A DNA stretch of 64,000 bases from an uncultured Flavobacteriales bacterium (GCA_913059205.1 CAJXRM010000004.1:1-64000); one strand, 5' to 3'. Shown: positions 42,785 to 52,474, counted from the first letter of the stretch. Made by a program: numbers and translations. Notes: generated by a model from the letters alone, not told the origin.

Positions 42785-44917
42785 ATGAAGATAATTTTCA
42801 AATCACTTAGTCTAATTTTATTCCTTACAATTTTTTCGAGTTCAACATTTGCTCAAAAGAAAGAATTGACGTTGGAGAATGCGGTAATGCAGCAGTACAG
42901 AGGTTTTTATCCTCAATCGTTAATCATGTTTCAATGGATTCCGAATACAGATTGCTACTCATATCTCGAGGGCTATCAAAAACTAATGAAAGCTTCTGTA
43001 AAAAATACTACGGCAAAAGAGATTTTAACGATTCAAGAACTGAACTCAAAGTTAGGTTCTGAGTTATCGTGGTTTTCTGGAATGACGTGGAAAGATGAAA
43101 ATTCATTTTGGGTGAATGACGGTGCCACGTATTATGAATACAACCTGGTAGAGGAAAAAGGAACTGCAATTAATCATTTGCCAGAAGGTGCAGAAAATGC
43201 TTTGTTTAATGAGAAATCACTGAACATCGCCTACACAGTAGGTAACAATGTAAGAATTAAAAATGCGTTTGGTGTTGAGTTATCAGTAACTAACAATTCG
43301 GATAAGAACATTGTTTCAGGCCAAGCGATTGCACGTAGTGAATTCGGTATAACAGGTGGACTTTTTTGGTCGCACAAAGGAACTTCTTTGGCATTTTATC
43401 AAAAAGACGAGACCAATGTGGCAGATTATCCTTTGTTGGATAACAGCAAGACCCCAGGAGAGTTGATTTCTATTAAGTATCCGATGGCAGGACAGAAATC
43501 TGAAAAAGCCAGAGTTGGAGTGTATAATAGTGTGACTGATAAAACAGTGTATTTTGAAACACAAAATGGAGAAGAAAACTATTTGACGAATTTATCATGG
43601 TCATTCGATGATAAGTATATCGTTGTTGCAGAGGTAAACCGCGATCAAAATCACATGTGGCTAAACGTTTATGAGGCATCAACAGGAAATTTTGTAAAAA
43701 CACTTTTTGAAGAAAAAAATGATAAATGGATAGAACCAGAACATCCAGCGAAATTCATTTCTTCTTCGAATGACTTTTTATGGATTTCTGAAAAGAATGG
43801 ATTCAATAACATCTATTTTTATGATTTCAATGGAAAATTATTGAAGCAGTTGACCGATCACTCATTTGTTGTGAAAGATATTATTGACTTCAAAAAAGGA
43901 ATCGTTTACTATTCAGCAACAGGCGAAAGTCCGTTAGATACAAAGATTTATTCTGTGGATTTGAAAGGAAAATCAAACCAAATCACTGGGGAATCAGGGA
44001 CGCATTCAGTTTCAATTTCGTCGGATGGCTTGTATATTCATGACCATTTCTCTAGTCATTCAGTCCCTAGCAAAAATTGTATTGCCACGACAAAAGGAAA
44101 AGTCCTTTCAACGGTATTAGTCGGAGAGAATAAATTAGCTGATTATCAAATCGGAACTGCCGAAATCGGAACGATAAAGGCAAAAGATGGTACAACCTTA
44201 TACACGCGTATGATTAAGCCGAGCAACTTCGATGCTTCAAAAAGATATCCGGTTTTAGTTTACGTTTACGGCGGACCTCATGCACAATTAATTACAAATT
44301 CGTGGTATGACGGTGCTAGTCTCTGGATGCATTGGATGGCAGAGCAAGGTTATTTAGTATATACTGTCGATAATCGTGGTTCTGCAGAAAGAGGCTTTGC
44401 TTTTGAGTCTCAAATTCACCGCCAATTGGGAACAGTTGAGATGGAGGATCAATTGTCTGGTGTGGAATATTTAAAAAGTCTTCCTTATGTCGATGCAAAT
44501 CGTTTAGCCGTTCACGGTTGGTCGTTTGGTGGTTTCATGACAACTTCATTGATGTTGAGACATCCAGGTGTTTATCAAGTTGGAGTAGCTGGTGGACCTG
44601 TTACCGATTGGAAATATTATGAAATCATGTATGGAGAACGCTATATGGATCGTCCAGATGAAAATGAAAAAGGATATGAGCAAGCTTCTTTGATGACCCA
44701 TGCGGGGAATTTGACAGGAGATTTGTTATTAATTCATGGAACTGTGGATGATGTAGTTGTTATGCAACACAACCTTTCTTTGGTTCAAAAATTTGTAGAA
44801 CTAGGAGTTCAGATGGACTTCTTCCCTTATCCAATGCATAAGCACAACGTAGGTGGAAAAGATAGAGTTCACTTAATGACAAAAGTATTGAACTACGTAC
44901 TTGAGAATAATAAATAA
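42785..44917 (+). CDS. S9-family dipeptidyl peptidase (DPP IV-like)
   Basis: 710 residues with signal peptide (LSLILFLTIFSSSTFAQ). Residues about 60-440 form the DPP IV N-terminal propeller (WSFDDKYIVVAEVNRDQNHMW). The alpha/beta hydrolase domain has the nucleophile Ser580 in HGWSFGGFMT, the acid in HGTVDDVVVMQHN and His in MHKHNVGG. The family removes N-terminal dipeptides, often X-Pro or X-Ala, in the periplasm, helping growth on peptides. Monocistronic: it has its own promoter upstream and a terminator at 44936. Confidence 0.94.
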   Translation: MKIIFKSLSLILFLTIFSSSTFAQKKELTLENAVMQQYRGFYPQSLIMFQWIPNTDCYSYLEGYQKLMKASVKNTTAKEILTIQELNSKLGSELSWFSGMTWKDENSFWVNDGATYYEYNLVEEKGTAINHLPEGAENALFNEKSLNIAYTVGNNVRIKNAFGVELSVTNNSDKNIVSGQAIARSEFGITGGLFWSHKGTSLAFYQKDETNVADYPLLDNSKTPGELISIKYPMAGQKSEKARVGVYNSVTDKTVYFETQNGEENYLTNLSWSFDDKYIVVAEVNRDQNHMWLNVYEASTGNFVKTLFEEKNDKWIEPEHPAKFISSSNDFLWISEKNGFNNIYFYDFNGKLLKQLTDHSFVVKDIIDFKKGIVYYSATGESPLDTKIYSVDLKGKSNQITGESGTHSVSISSDGLYIHDHFSSHSVPSKNCIATTKGKVLSTVLVGENKLADYQIGTAEIGTIKAKDGTTLYTRMIKPSNFDASKRYPVLVYVYGGPHAQLITNSWYDGASLWMHWMAEQGYLVYTVDNRGSAERGFAFESQIHRQLGTVEMEDQLSGVEYLKSLPYVDANRLAVHGWSFGGFMTTSLMLRHPGVYQVGVAGGPVTDWKYYEIMYGERYMDRPDENEKGYEQASLMTHAGNLTGDLLLIHGTVDDVVVMQHNLSLVQKFVELGVQMDFFPYPMHKHNVGGKDRVHLMTKVLNYVLENNK

Positions 44918-44935
44918 TCTCAATTTATAAAATTG

Positions 44936-44968
44936 GTCGTACGTTGAAAAAATGTGCGACTTTTTTTT
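44936..44968 (+). terminator. Intrinsic terminator of the S9 peptidase gene
   Basis: GTCGTAC (44936-44942) pairs with GTGCGAC (44954-44960), including one G-T pair, followed by eight T (44961-44968). The longest open frame of the Fic gene would start in its right arm, which argues for the later Fic start. Confidence 0.85.
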
Positions 44969-44983
44969 GAATTCACTAAAAAT

Positions 44984-45017
44984 ATGACTAAATTTGTCAT
45001 GAATTATAATGTCATTA
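44984..45017. promoter_or_regulatory. Operator-like palindromes in front of the HTH-Fic gene
   Basis: Two palindromes lie just before the ATG at 45020. The first, 44984-45000, ATGACTAAATTTGTCAT, pairs at 7 of 8 positions around a central base. The second, 45007-45017, TAATG-T-CATTA, is perfect. Both contain GTCAT, 15 bases apart. The downstream protein begins with a DNA-binding HTH, so autoregulation is likely but inferred. Confidence 0.55.
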
Positions 45018-45019
45018 AA

Positions 45020-46060
45020 ATGAAAGCGCTAATTAAATTAAAGCGTATTGAAAAAAAGCTAAAAGTACGTGAAGTAGCTTCTGCTCTTGGTATTGATCAG
45101 GCTTTAGTTAGTAAGTTTGAATCAGGTAACCGAATTCCAACAGAAACCCAAGTTTTGCAATTAGCAAAAGTGTTGTCAATTGATGTGAATGAATTAATGG
45201 CATTGTGGCTCAAAGAAAAAGTAATCAATGAACTTGGGAATTATGCGCAAGCTTCCACAGCGTTGCAAATGGTTCAGGAGCATTTTCAATCCTATAAACC
45301 TAAAGTTCGTTTGTCGGCATCCATCCAAGCAACCCTAGACTTGTTGGAAGAATTACAAGCCGATTTATCACTTTTAAGAAAAAACGATAGCTTTCGTGTC
45401 GTTGAGGCGCTTGAGTTGGAGTACACTTTTGAAAGCAACAGAATCGAAGGGAATACCTTAACCTTGCGAGAAACAGATTTAGTCGTAAATAAAGGCTTAA
45501 CTATTTCTGGAAAAAGTATGCAAGAGCACTTGGAGGCGATAAACCACCAAGATGCCATTGAGTATGTAAAACAAATGGTTCAGTCGAATTCTGTGTTAAC
45601 TGAGCGAGAGCTTTTAACTATTCATAATCTAGTTCTGAGAGGGATTGATCCTAAAAATGCTGGGAAGTACCGAAATGTTCAAGTGATGATTTCTGGAAGT
45701 GAGCATCAACCTCCTCAACCATTTTTGGTTCCCAAAATGATGGAAGATTACTTTATTTGGTATTCTAGCAATAGAACTCGATTACATCCTGTTGTTTTAG
45801 CAGCAGAAATGCACGAACGTTTAGTTACCATTCACCCATTTGTTGATGGAAATGGTAGAACTTCGCGCTTAATTATGAATTTAATTCTTTTGCAACATGG
45901 ATATGTGATTGCTAATATCAAAGGTGATGATTCCACACGAATGAATTATTATGAAGCCCTAGAAGAGGTGCAAACTGGCGGTTCAAAAGATTCATTTGTA
46001 CAATTAATTGCTGAAACTGAAATAGAAAGTTTAAAGCGATATATCTCAATTTTGAATTAA
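45020..46060 (+). CDS. Fic-domain protein with N-terminal HTH (class II AMPylase-like)
   Basis: 346 residues from ATG 45020. Residues 2-61 are an XRE-type HTH (LKVREVASALGIDQALVSKF). The Fic domain has the catalytic motif HPFVDGNGR at 272-280 with all key residues. Before it, S139-N-R-I-E143-G144 matches the inhibitory motif (S/T)xxxE(G/N), placed N-terminally within the same protein, which is class II. Fic proteins usually transfer AMP to a target hydroxyl; the inhibitory Glu keeps the enzyme quiet. The target is unknown and there is no separate antitoxin gene. Upstream starts at 44954 and 44984 fall in the terminator and operator and are rejected. Confidence 0.92.
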   Translation: MKALIKLKRIEKKLKVREVASALGIDQALVSKFESGNRIPTETQVLQLAKVLSIDVNELMALWLKEKVINELGNYAQASTALQMVQEHFQSYKPKVRLSASIQATLDLLEELQADLSLLRKNDSFRVVEALELEYTFESNRIEGNTLTLRETDLVVNKGLTISGKSMQEHLEAINHQDAIEYVKQMVQSNSVLTERELLTIHNLVLRGIDPKNAGKYRNVQVMISGSEHQPPQPFLVPKMMEDYFIWYSSNRTRLHPVVLAAEMHERLVTIHPFVDGNGRTSRLIMNLILLQHGYVIANIKGDDSTRMNYYEALEEVQTGGSKDSFVQLIAETEIESLKRYISILN

Positions 46061-46078
46061 TGTAGTTTAAAATGGAAT

Positions 46079-46107
46079 AAAAGAGAAGGCAATTTGTCTT
46101 CTCTTTT
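46079..46107 (+). terminator. Hairpin terminator after the Fic gene
   Basis: AAAAGAGAAG (46079-46088) pairs perfectly with CTTCTCTTTT (46098-46107) across a 9-base loop; the tail is four T and then G. Confidence 0.8.
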
Positions 46108-46164
46108 GTGTATTATTTAACGGTTTTGGGGAATAATTTCACTCCTTGAAGCAAATCCTTTTTG

Positions 46165-46172
46165 TATATTTG
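46165..46172 (+). promoter_or_regulatory. -7 promoter element for the E1 gene
   Basis: TATATTTG matches TAnnTTTG and lies 22 bases before the ATG at 46195. A TTG at 46146-46148 is only 16 bases upstream, so the -33 element is uncertain. Confidence 0.5.
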
Positions 46173-46194
46173 AATTCACAAAATGTGAAAATAC

Positions 46195-48288
46195 ATGGGA
46201 GCAACAGAAGTGAAGGCGAAGAAAACAAGCATAAAAACAGATAAAAAAACATTAGTTGAAGCATTTCGGTTAATGTGTACTGCAAAGACTTTAGCTGAGA
46301 AATACGAGGCAAATAAAGAAATTACAGCAAAATACGTTCACGCTACTTCACGAGGACACGAAGCTATTCAGTTGGCTTGTGGAATGCAATTAAAACCGCA
46401 AGATTGGGTTGCTCCGTATTACAGAGATGATAGTATTTTATTAGGTATTGGAGTCACTCCTTACGAGTTGATGCTTCAGGTTTTTGCAAAAAAAGACGAT
46501 ATTTTTTCTGGTGGAAGAACGTATTACTCTCATCCTTCTTTGAAAAGAGATAATATGCCCAAAATTCCTCATCAGTCTTCTGCTACGGGAATGCAAGCAA
46601 TTCCAACGACAGGAGTTGCGATGGGAATTCAATACAAAGAGTTACAAGGTTTAGCCGAAGATTTTAAAGGAGAGAATCCAGTTGTTGTTTGTTCACTTGG
46701 AGATGCTTCTTGTACCGAAGGTGAAGTTTCTGAAGCGCTTCAAATGGCGGCTTTGAAACAGTATCCAATTATTTATTTAGTTCAAGATAACGGTTGGGAT
46801 ATTTCTGCAAATGCAGCTGAGACTAGAGCTCAAGATATCACAAAATACGCACAAGGATTTAATGGAATAGAAGTTCGCACGATTGATGGAAGTGATTTTG
46901 ATTTGTCGTTTCAAACGATGAATGAGGTGATTGCAACTGTTCGTAAAGAACGCCGTCCGTTTATCGTTCATGCGAAAGTTCCGTTATTGGGACATCATAC
47001 TTCCGGTGTTCGTAAAGAATGGTATAGAGACGATTTAGAAGAAGCAGCGACAAGAGATCCTTTTCCTAAATTAAAAGCATTGTTGCGTGAAGCAAATGTC
47101 GATGAAGCAGATATCATCAATATTGAAGCGGATGTTAAGAAATTAGTTGATTCAGATTATGATAAAGCTTTAAACGCTGAAGATCCAACTCCTGAATCAA
47201 TCACAGATCATATTTTTGCACCAACTCCAATCACTGAGGAAAAGGGGGAGCGAGAGCCAGCAGGAAAGAAGAAAACTGTAATGGTTGATTCTGCCTTATT
47301 TGCTGTGCGTGAACTAATGGCGAAGCACCCAGAAGCGTTGTTGTACGGTCAAGATGTTGGAGGGAGATTAGGTGGAGTTTTTAGAGAAGCAGCAACTTTA
47401 GCGCAAACATTTGGAGACGATAGAGTGTTTAATACTCCTATTCAAGAAGCATATATTATTGGTTCTACAGTTGGAATGTCAGCTACGGGATTAAAACCAT
47501 TTGTTGAGGTTCAATTTGCTGATTACATCTGGCCTGGATTGAATCAATTGTTCACCGAAGTGAGTCGTTCATATTATTTATCGAATGGTAAATGGCCGGT
47601 TAGCTGTGTAATTCGTGTTCCAATTGGAGCATACGGTTCTGGTGGACCTTACCACTCTTCTAGCGTGGAATCTATTCTGACAAATATTCGTGGAATTAAA
47701 GTCGCGTACCCGTCAACCGGTGCCGATTTAAAAGGATTGATTAAGGCAGCCTATTATGATCCAAATCCAGTAGTTCTGTTGGAGCACAAAGGATTGTACT
47801 GGTCGAAAATAAAAGGAACTGAAGGTGCAATGTCAATTGAACCGGATGAAGATTATGTTATTCCTTTTGGAAAAGCGCGTGTTGTTCAAGAATCAACTTC
47901 TGAAGCAATTGAAAAAGGTGAATCTTGCGTGATTATCACCTACGGAATGGGTGTTTATTGGTCATTGGAAGCAACGAAATCTTTCGAAGGAAGAGTTGAA
48001 ATCATTGATTTACGAACACTGAATCCATTGGATTTTGATAAAATCAATGAGGTATCTAAAAAACATGGGAAAGTAATGTTGGTGACGGAGGAATCTATCG
48101 AAGCATCATTTACCCTTGGTTTGGCAGGAAGAATTCAGCGTGATAATTTTAAATCTTTGGATGCTCCAGTGAGTATTGTTGGAGCGGTTGATACTCCTGC
48201 AATTCCATTGAATTCGATATTAGAAGCGACTTTGTTGCCAAATGCTGTCAAGGTGAAAGATGCTCTTGCAGATTTGTTGGGATTTTAG
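46195..48288 (+). CDS. 2-oxoacid dehydrogenase E1, fused alpha and beta subunits (branched-chain type)
   Basis: 697 residues: an alpha half (about 15-320) and a beta half (about 355-697) in one chain. The thiamine diphosphate motif is G169-D-A...N199 (LGDASCTEGE to VQDNG). The beta half has LYGQDVGGRLGGVFREA, NTPIQEAYIIGSTVGMSATG and PYHSSSVESI. The enzyme decarboxylates a 2-oxoacid and passes the acyl group to E2 lipoate; similarity in the alpha half favours 2-oxoisovalerate (branched-chain). E2 and E3 are not here. Branched-chain acyl-CoA is a precursor of iso-fatty acids typical of Bacteroidota. It ends in a TTAG overlap with the next, convergent gene. Confidence 0.9.
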   Translation: MGATEVKAKKTSIKTDKKTLVEAFRLMCTAKTLAEKYEANKEITAKYVHATSRGHEAIQLACGMQLKPQDWVAPYYRDDSILLGIGVTPYELMLQVFAKKDDIFSGGRTYYSHPSLKRDNMPKIPHQSSATGMQAIPTTGVAMGIQYKELQGLAEDFKGENPVVVCSLGDASCTEGEVSEALQMAALKQYPIIYLVQDNGWDISANAAETRAQDITKYAQGFNGIEVRTIDGSDFDLSFQTMNEVIATVRKERRPFIVHAKVPLLGHHTSGVRKEWYRDDLEEAATRDPFPKLKALLREANVDEADIINIEADVKKLVDSDYDKALNAEDPTPESITDHIFAPTPITEEKGEREPAGKKKTVMVDSALFAVRELMAKHPEALLYGQDVGGRLGGVFREAATLAQTFGDDRVFNTPIQEAYIIGSTVGMSATGLKPFVEVQFADYIWPGLNQLFTEVSRSYYLSNGKWPVSCVIRVPIGAYGSGGPYHSSSVESILTNIRGIKVAYPSTGADLKGLIKAAYYDPNPVVLLEHKGLYWSKIKGTEGAMSIEPDEDYVIPFGKARVVQESTSEAIEKGESCVIITYGMGVYWSLEATKSFEGRVEIIDLRTLNPLDFDKINEVSKKHGKVMLVTEESIEASFTLGLAGRIQRDNFKSLDAPVSIVGAVDTPAIPLNSILEATLLPNAVKVKDALADLLGF

Positions 48289-49826
48289 TCTAAAAGTTGA
48301 TATTCAAATATTCTACTATCTGTATTATTAAAAACAGATGTGACTTGTAATATACATGAATCATCAATTATCAAAACATTTCCATTTAAAACGTATTCTT
48401 TGTTGAATTTTGAGTTATTGGTTAAGAAGAGTACTCCATTAGAATATTGATTAAATTGATATTTCAAACTTTCTAAATCAATTTGACCATTTTTAGTTCC
48501 GTCTATTAAAAAGATTTGTTTTGACTTAATGGTTGAATTCAGCGCTAAATAAAATGTATTGTCCCAGCTGGTAAAGTCAAGAACTAACCCGCTATCTTCA
48601 TTTAGGTTTTTGTTTATTTCATCGCTATATGCAACAAATTTTTGATCTGAAATTCTCGGAATTGCTTCGATTTGATTTTGTGATCCTTCTCTGATATGTG
48701 CAAAAACATAATTTAGTGTGTCGGAAAACTTGAACATATTTTCATAAGGTATTTTCATCCATAAATAGGATAATGGAATTAAGGAAGTAAAAATTACACT
48801 GTAAGCAATTACCTTAAAACGAGTCCATTGGATGTTTTCAAAAATTATTGAAATAAAAGGGGTGGAAAGTAGAATTAACAAAATCGTAAATCTGTGTTGC
48901 ATAAGTAAGGTCCCTTCGATTGATTTGTAGATAAAAACAAATGAAAGCACCCAAAATGGTAAAGACCATATCAGTCTAGATTTTACTAATTGCCTTCTCT
49001 TTATTTTTTGATAAATTATCCTACCAACTAAAAAAGCCAAAATTGGAGAGTAAATAAAGAGCCATGAGAAAGGAAAATATACAAGTCGTTCTAATTTATG
49101 GCCAAACATCAATGTGTCATTGACCCCTTCTGCGATAATGTTCCAATTGTAAGCACCAGTTAGTCCGAAGAGAAAATCGTTATGCGCTAAATAGTTTCCC
49201 GTCATCCAGAAAACAGGAAAAATCATTGAAAAACACCAGAAGACAATAACTAGTTTGAATTGTTTGAAGAGTAGGAAAATCAAAGTGAAAATTGCGATTA
49301 ACAGCCACGCTTCATATCTAAATCCGGCAGCAATTGTCATAAATAACCCAGCGTAAATCGCTTGTTTAATATCTGTGAATCTGATGGACTTTGAGATTGA
49401 ATTTACCGCCATTGCAATGAAAAAGGCATGTGGTAATCCTGAAAGCGCTTGAAATGAGTTTCGAAAGATTATTGGGCAGAATAGGAAGAACAAAATTGAA
49501 AACCATGCTCCTTTTTCGGAGAACTCCCTTTTAATGAAGTGGTATAAGGGTATGATTGTTAGGCATGTGATTAGGATATGAAATATCATTGGGTCATATA
49601 ATCGCTCACCCGAAATTAATAGTGCTATTGAATTAAAGTAATAATGAAAAGGTGGCCAAATTCCTTCCGTCAAAATAGTAGGGTTTTCTAGCCATTTTTC
49701 AGCGATAAAAATTCGAGAAGTTGCATCTGCATCTGTTATTTGAACAAATGGAATTAGGATTAATCTAATTATGATTCCAATTGCTACTAGCAAAAATAAA
49801 TTGCGATTTTCAGAGGTTAACTTCAT
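48285..49826 (-). CDS. Polytopic membrane glycosyltransferase (GT39/PMT-like)
   Basis: 513 residues with about ten membrane helices and a soluble C-terminal part from about 375. The first loop after helix one has the acidic DADATSR motif, followed by WPPFHYYFNS, the layout of PMT/ArnT-type (GT-C) transferases that use polyprenyl-phosphate sugars; other landmarks include AGFRYEAWLL. The acceptor (lipid, protein or glycan) cannot be told. No lipid-A or glycan cluster adjoins, though lpxD is 1.7 kb away. Stop codons overlap with the convergent E1 gene. Confidence 0.75.
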   Translation of the reverse strand: MKLTSENRNLFLLVAIGIIIRLILIPFVQITDADATSRIFIAEKWLENPTILTEGIWPPFHYYFNSIALLISGERLYDPMIFHILITCLTIIPLYHFIKREFSEKGAWFSILFFLFCPIIFRNSFQALSGLPHAFFIAMAVNSISKSIRFTDIKQAIYAGLFMTIAAGFRYEAWLLIAIFTLIFLLFKQFKLVIVFWCFSMIFPVFWMTGNYLAHNDFLFGLTGAYNWNIIAEGVNDTLMFGHKLERLVYFPFSWLFIYSPILAFLVGRIIYQKIKRRQLVKSRLIWSLPFWVLSFVFIYKSIEGTLLMQHRFTILLILLSTPFISIIFENIQWTRFKVIAYSVIFTSLIPLSYLWMKIPYENMFKFSDTLNYVFAHIREGSQNQIEAIPRISDQKFVAYSDEINKNLNEDSGLVLDFTSWDNTFYLALNSTIKSKQIFLIDGTKNGQIDLESLKYQFNQYSNGVLFLTNNSKFNKEYVLNGNVLIIDDSCILQVTSVFNNTDSRIFEYQLLD

Positions 49827-49890
49827 TCTGTTTTAACGATTCTTTTGGTCGTAAAATTTAGATGATTCTAAATTGATTGATTAAAGATAG

Positions 49891-50964
49891 TTAATTACCA
49901 ATCATTCCCTCAACCGTCCAGTGAAAATCATCTTGCATCAATGGGGTTTTATTAACGTCAATTCGTTTGGTCGTAATTGATTTGGTGTTATTTTTACCAA
50001 TCATTATAAACTCAATTAATAAACCTTTTTGGTTAATTTGAAAACCAGATTTTTTATTCAATAAATGAATATAGTTACCAGTAATTGATGATTTCATATC
50101 CGTAAAATGACCATCTGTATTTTCAATGATGAAGAAATCTTCACTGTGAATGTGAAATCGCTTTGCGCGCTGTCCAAAAAGTAAAGAAGGAGATTCAAGT
50201 TCAAATGTTCCAATTAATTCGTTTTGTTGAGCAGGTTGATTTATGTATGGGAGACTTATTTCCAAAACGAACAAACAAATTACGGCACTTTTTAGAATTC
50301 GTTTTGTCATCGATGCGGGCTGTAAAAGGGGTGTTTCCGAATTCAATTGAACTCCCTCTTTGTAAACGACTAATCGAATTAATTTCATTGTAAAAGGTTG
50401 GATGAGGTAGATGGAAGATGTTAAAAGGTAGAATGAAAGCAGTTTTACACTAATATCGAATCCTACGTTAATCATAAAAACGTTCAGTAAAACTCCAGAT
50501 GCAATTAGTGCTCCAAGTTTTCGCGTTTTTGAATGTAACAACAATAAACCTGGAATAATTTCAAGTACTGCCATAAACCAATTGTAGGTTTTAGAAGTGC
50601 CCATACTTGTCCAAAACAAAATATCTTTTGATAATTGACCAACAGGTGTAAACAAGATATTTGGCTTTGGTGTATAGAATTGTTGGAGTAATAACTTGTC
50701 AATCCCATACTTTAAAAGAAAAAAAGAGAGGGAATAAGCGATAAAAGCACGTAGAATTGTATCAGTTTTAAATTTGTTTTTCAATTTCGAAATAAGAAAA
50801 GAGACAATTAGTGCAATTAAAAGCGCAAACAATGAAGCCCAATATAACAACTCTGAATCGGATGAAATACTTGAACTTAAGCCAATTAAATAGTAAGGAA
50901 AAGGCAGCGTAAGAATCACTAACGCCAACCAAATACCAACTGTATTTTTTATTAGAGAGTTCAA
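49891..50964 (-). CDS. DoxX-like membrane protein of unknown function
   Basis: 357 residues. The first 200 hold about five or six membrane segments (TVGIWLALVILTLPFPYYLI; LYWASLFALLIALIVSFLIS; and FMAVLEIIPGLLLLHSKTRK, which resembles DoxX-like proteins). One more segment at about 225 leads to a beta-rich domain outside the membrane. The start is TTG at 50964, one base after the stop of the preceding gene; no in-frame ATG exists before the second helix, so TTG is accepted. It is co-transcribed with the small gene upstream. Function unknown. Confidence 0.65.
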   Translation of the reverse strand: MNSLIKNTVGIWLALVILTLPFPYYLIGLSSSISSDSELLYWASLFALLIALIVSFLISKLKNKFKTDTILRAFIAYSLSFFLLKYGIDKLLLQQFYTPKPNILFTPVGQLSKDILFWTSMGTSKTYNWFMAVLEIIPGLLLLHSKTRKLGALIASGVLLNVFMINVGFDISVKLLSFYLLTSSIYLIQPFTMKLIRLVVYKEGVQLNSETPLLQPASMTKRILKSAVICLFVLEISLPYINQPAQQNELIGTFELESPSLLFGQRAKRFHIHSEDFFIIENTDGHFTDMKSSITGNYIHLLNKKSGFQINQKGLLIEFIMIGKNNTKSITTKRIDVNKTPLMQDDFHWTVEGMIGN

Positions 50965-50965
50965 G

Positions 50966-51406
50966 TCAATTTTTTAAAGGTCGAATGATATAAAAAATGG
51001 ACAATAGAAAAAGTAGTCCGACGAGCCAATATACTTTGTTGCTTTTTTGCCATTTTTCAGAGTTGTTAATTAGTTTTTTCGAGTTTTTGAATCCTACAAG
51101 AACTGTTCTACTTCTGTAGGTTTGTTGCGCTGATTCAAGTGAATAACCATGTTCTTTGAAGTAGGGGTTGTCGCAAATCGTATCTCTTGATTGAAAGTTT
51201 CCATATGCATTTCTAACTTCCACATAACAGTCGTTCCCTAAATAAATAACACTGTCGATAAGCATCGATTCGTCTAAACCGAAGTTGGAATTTTCAAACT
51301 CGATTTCAGCGTAATCTCCTGAGTGACTTTTAATTGCAATTACATCCGTTTGTGAATTAACATAGAACCCTGAAATGAAAAGAGTTGTAAGAAGAAGTGA
51401 TTTCAT
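50966..51406 (-). CDS. Small protein with signal peptide and C-terminal membrane anchor, unknown
   Basis: 146 residues. A signal peptide (LLLTTLFISGFYVNS) leads to a periplasmic part with three Cys (for example NDCYVEV and DTICDNPYF) and a final membrane helix (VYWLVGLLFLLSIFYIIRPL) with a basic end. No family is recognised. It sits directly upstream of the DoxX-like gene with one base between, so the two proteins may work together in the inner membrane. Upstream lies a 136-base gap to lpxD, which is divergent. Confidence 0.65.
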   Translation of the reverse strand: MKSLLLTTLFISGFYVNSQTDVIAIKSHSGDYAEIEFENSNFGLDESMLIDSVIYLGNDCYVEVRNAYGNFQSRDTICDNPYFKEHGYSLESAQQTYRSRTVLVGFKNSKKLINNSEKWQKSNKVYWLVGLLFLLSIFYIIRPLKN

Positions 51407-51542
51407 AATTGAATTTTGGCTTTTAGTACAATGCTATTCTTAAAAAGTTCAATTCCTATTAACAAATCAAGGAGGATAACATTTCCAGTGAAACAATAAA
51501 GGCGCTGCAAAATCTAATATTTTTACTAGATAAAGCATTCGA

Positions 51543-52469
51543 ATGAAATTTAAACAAGCACTTACTGTCAAAGAAATTGCCGAAATTATCGGTTGTACTT
51601 TTGTTGGAAATGAAAATCATTTAGTAATAGGATTGAATGAAATTCACCGTGTTGAAATAGGGGATCTTGTGTTTGTCGATCATCCGAAGTATTATGAAAA
51701 AGCGTTGAATAGCGCCGCGACAACGGTTTTAATAGATAAGGAGGTAGAGTGTCCAGAAGGAAAAGCTTTGATTATTTCTTCCGCTCCTTTTGATGATTAC
51801 AATAAACTGGCAAAACATTTTTCGCCGTTCGTGCCTCAAAACACGATGGTAGGAGAAAATTGTGAGATTGATCCGAGTGCAATCATTTATCCAAATGTGT
51901 TTATTGGGCACAATGTAAAAATTGGAGCGAATGCACGAATTGGAGCTGGAGTTGTGATTGGCGACAACACAATTATTGAAGAAAATGTAATTATTGGACC
52001 AAATACAGTTATCGGTCATTCAGCCTTTTACTACAAAAAGAAAGAAACTGGCTATGATAGAATGCACACGTGTGGAAATGTGCATTTAAAAAAGAATGTA
52101 GAAATTGGCGCCTTGTGTACAATTGATGCAGGAGTGTCTGCGACTACAATTATTGGAGAAGGAACGAAGATTGACAATTTAATTCAGATTGGGCATGATA
52201 CGATTGTAGGCAAAAACTGCCTAATGGCTGCGCAAGTTGGTGTAGCTGGTTGTGTAACAATTAAAGATAATGTTACCTTATGGGGACAAGTTGGTTGTGC
52301 TAGTGATGTCACGATTGAGAGCGGAGTAACCGTTTTTGCACAATCAGGAATAGGAAAAGACTTGGAAGAAGGTCGTACTTATTTTGGAAGTCCTTGCGAT
52401 GATTACAAGGTCAAATTCAAAGAACTTGCAGCGACAAAACGCTTGCCAGAGATTATAAATAATTTGTAG
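51543..52469 (+). CDS. lpxD: UDP-3-O-acylglucosamine N-acyltransferase family (LpxD-like)
   Basis: 308 residues. The N-terminal uridine-binding-like part (TVKEIAEIIGCTFVGNENHL) is followed by a left-handed beta-helix of hexapeptide repeats (for example VIIGPNTVIGHSAFYY and LIQIGHDTIVGKNCLMAAQ, with the catalytic His in IGHDT). LpxD adds the second hydroxyacyl chain to the lipid A precursor at the cytoplasmic side of the inner membrane. Bacteroidota often carry a second, related paralogue beside lpxC/lpxA; this copy stands apart from those genes, so another substrate is possible. It runs into the GTG-start SpoIIE gene after five bases. Confidence 0.85.
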   Translation: MKFKQALTVKEIAEIIGCTFVGNENHLVIGLNEIHRVEIGDLVFVDHPKYYEKALNSAATTVLIDKEVECPEGKALIISSAPFDDYNKLAKHFSPFVPQNTMVGENCEIDPSAIIYPNVFIGHNVKIGANARIGAGVVIGDNTIIEENVIIGPNTVIGHSAFYYKKKETGYDRMHTCGNVHLKKNVEIGALCTIDAGVSATTIIGEGTKIDNLIQIGHDTIVGKNCLMAAQVGVAGCVTIKDNVTLWGQVGCASDVTIESGVTVFAQSGIGKDLEEGRTYFGSPCDDYKVKFKELAATKRLPEIINNL

Positions 52470-52474
52470 AAAAC

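Noticed and set aside
45020-46060. Fic protein as the toxin of a two-gene toxin-antitoxin pair
   Set aside because: The inhibitory motif is in the same protein and there is no small partner gene on either side.
51469-51475. Strong Shine-Dalgarno-like AAGGAGG between two divergent genes
   Set aside because: No ORF of useful length follows it; the nearest GTG gives only three codons. Bacteroidota seldom use such sites, so it is likely chance.
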